From contig BPKE01000001.1 of NCBI GenBank assembly GCA_026004975.1, positions 623,788-687,787 of the forward strand: DNA of 64,000 nt, written 5' to 3'. Under the pieces are notes generated by a model. That model was not told the DNA's origin. It ran no database searches and saw only the letters and a list, made by a program, of their open reading frames with translations. Of the stretch, positions 63,771 to 64,000 are shown piece by piece. Positions within the stretch are counted from its first letter, which is position 1. Each line of letters begins with the position of its first letter. Both the position numbers and the translations under genes were made by a program. Source of the stretch: Gammaproteobacteria bacterium. GTDB lineage: Bacteria > Pseudomonadota > Gammaproteobacteria > HTCC5015.

Positions 63771-64000
63771 AAATCCTCGGCCTGCGGCCAGGGGCCGGGC
63801 GGCTGCGCTTCGCCCGGCCGGCGCAACTGCACGACGCGCCAGCCGGCCGCCTGCGCGGCGGCGAGCTCCTCGGGCATGTCCGAGAGGAACCACGGCGCAC
63901 CCGCCCCCTCGAGGCGCTCGGCGATGCGGCGGTAGGATTGCGGGTCTTTCTTGCCGCCCACCGTGGTGTCGAAATGGCCGCTGAACAGCGGTGCGAGATC
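63728..64000 (-). CDS. mtnC: Enolase-phosphatase E1, C-terminal part (MtnC)
   Basis: The last ~90 residues of a HAD-family phosphatase; the gene continues beyond the window. [51 protein letters not shown] and [13 protein letters not shown] match MtnC (2,3-diketo-5-methylthiopentyl-1-phosphate enolase/phosphatase), where KKDP-SYRRIA supplies the HAD Lys and SDMPEEL the acidic motif. It acts in methionine salvage. The 3' end overlaps the convergent greB gene. Confidence 0.85.
   Translation of the reverse strand, partial: DLAPLFSGHFDTTVGGKKDPQSYRRIAERLEGAGAPWFLSDMPEELAAAQAAGWRVVQLRRPGEAQPPGPWPQAEDFYGVDAVLAAEGSR

Overview
The window is a GC-rich (roughly 70% by eye) gammaproteobacterial chromosome segment. 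The lptC-lptA-lptB-rpoN-hpf-ptsN-hprK-rapZ-EIIA-HPr-mgtE order, MetE/MetR, a TIGR01782-type TonB receptor and a CBM2/GH45 cellulase with polyserine linkers suggest a Xanthomonadales, Chromatiales or Cellvibrio-like heterotroph. I cannot fix the genus from sequence alone. No rRNA, tRNA or CRISPR array was seen.

Layout. 1-8.7 kb: end of a Ca2+/Na+ exchanger, LPS export genes, sigma-54, ribosome hibernation factor, nitrogen-type PTS, HPr kinase, RapZ, HPr and MgtE; no enzyme I gene is present. 8.7-12.7 kb: DNA glycosylase Tag, a ROK sugar kinase and a frameshifted metE with a MetR-type site upstream. 12.9-17.4 kb: TonB-dependent receptor, GntR regulator and a frameshifted SapC gene. 17.4-22.8 kb: secB, tig, metR and a diguanylate cyclase fused to a LacI-like ligand domain. 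22.8-28.7 kb: paired NrdR boxes, nrdA, nrdB and mltF. 29.1-30.1 kb: a small scar of a Mu-like prophage that removes the ends of the genes on both sides.

31-36.3 kb is the most distinctive region: a divergent guanidine locus. Leftward lie an ABC transporter (binding protein, permease, ATPase) and an M16 peptidase. Rightward lie a ureohydrolase of the guanidine hydrolase type and a NicO-like nickel transporter. Each arm has its own guanidine-I (ykkC) riboswitch, each is preceded by an excellent sigma-54 promoter, and a dyad resembling an NtrC site lies between them. Nitrogen limitation and guanidine would thus be integrated in an AND-like circuit for import, Ni-dependent hydrolysis and nitrogen recovery.

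36.4-42.8 kb: a membrane-anchored receiver protein, an HlyD/ABC-2 exporter and the GH45 cellulase. 42.8-49.1 kb: class II aldolase with a LacI-type operator, a GabD-like dehydrogenase and a PAS-GAF-GGDEF-EAL protein. 49.1-52.4 kb: a two-component system convergent with an ArnT-like glycosyltransferase. 52.6-56.3 kb: DUF4266 lipoprotein, DUF3570 protein, DsbD and a DUF2061 protein beside a Fur-box-like site. 56.6-64 kb: a small gene split by a stop codon, ttcA, gltA, a CHASE2 Ser/Thr kinase, a small membrane protein, msrA, a frameshifted greB and the end of mtnC.

Three genes carry frameshifts (metE, sapC, greB) and one a possible internal stop. Either pseudogenes are common here or the assembly contains indel errors; read-level checking should precede any biological reading of these.
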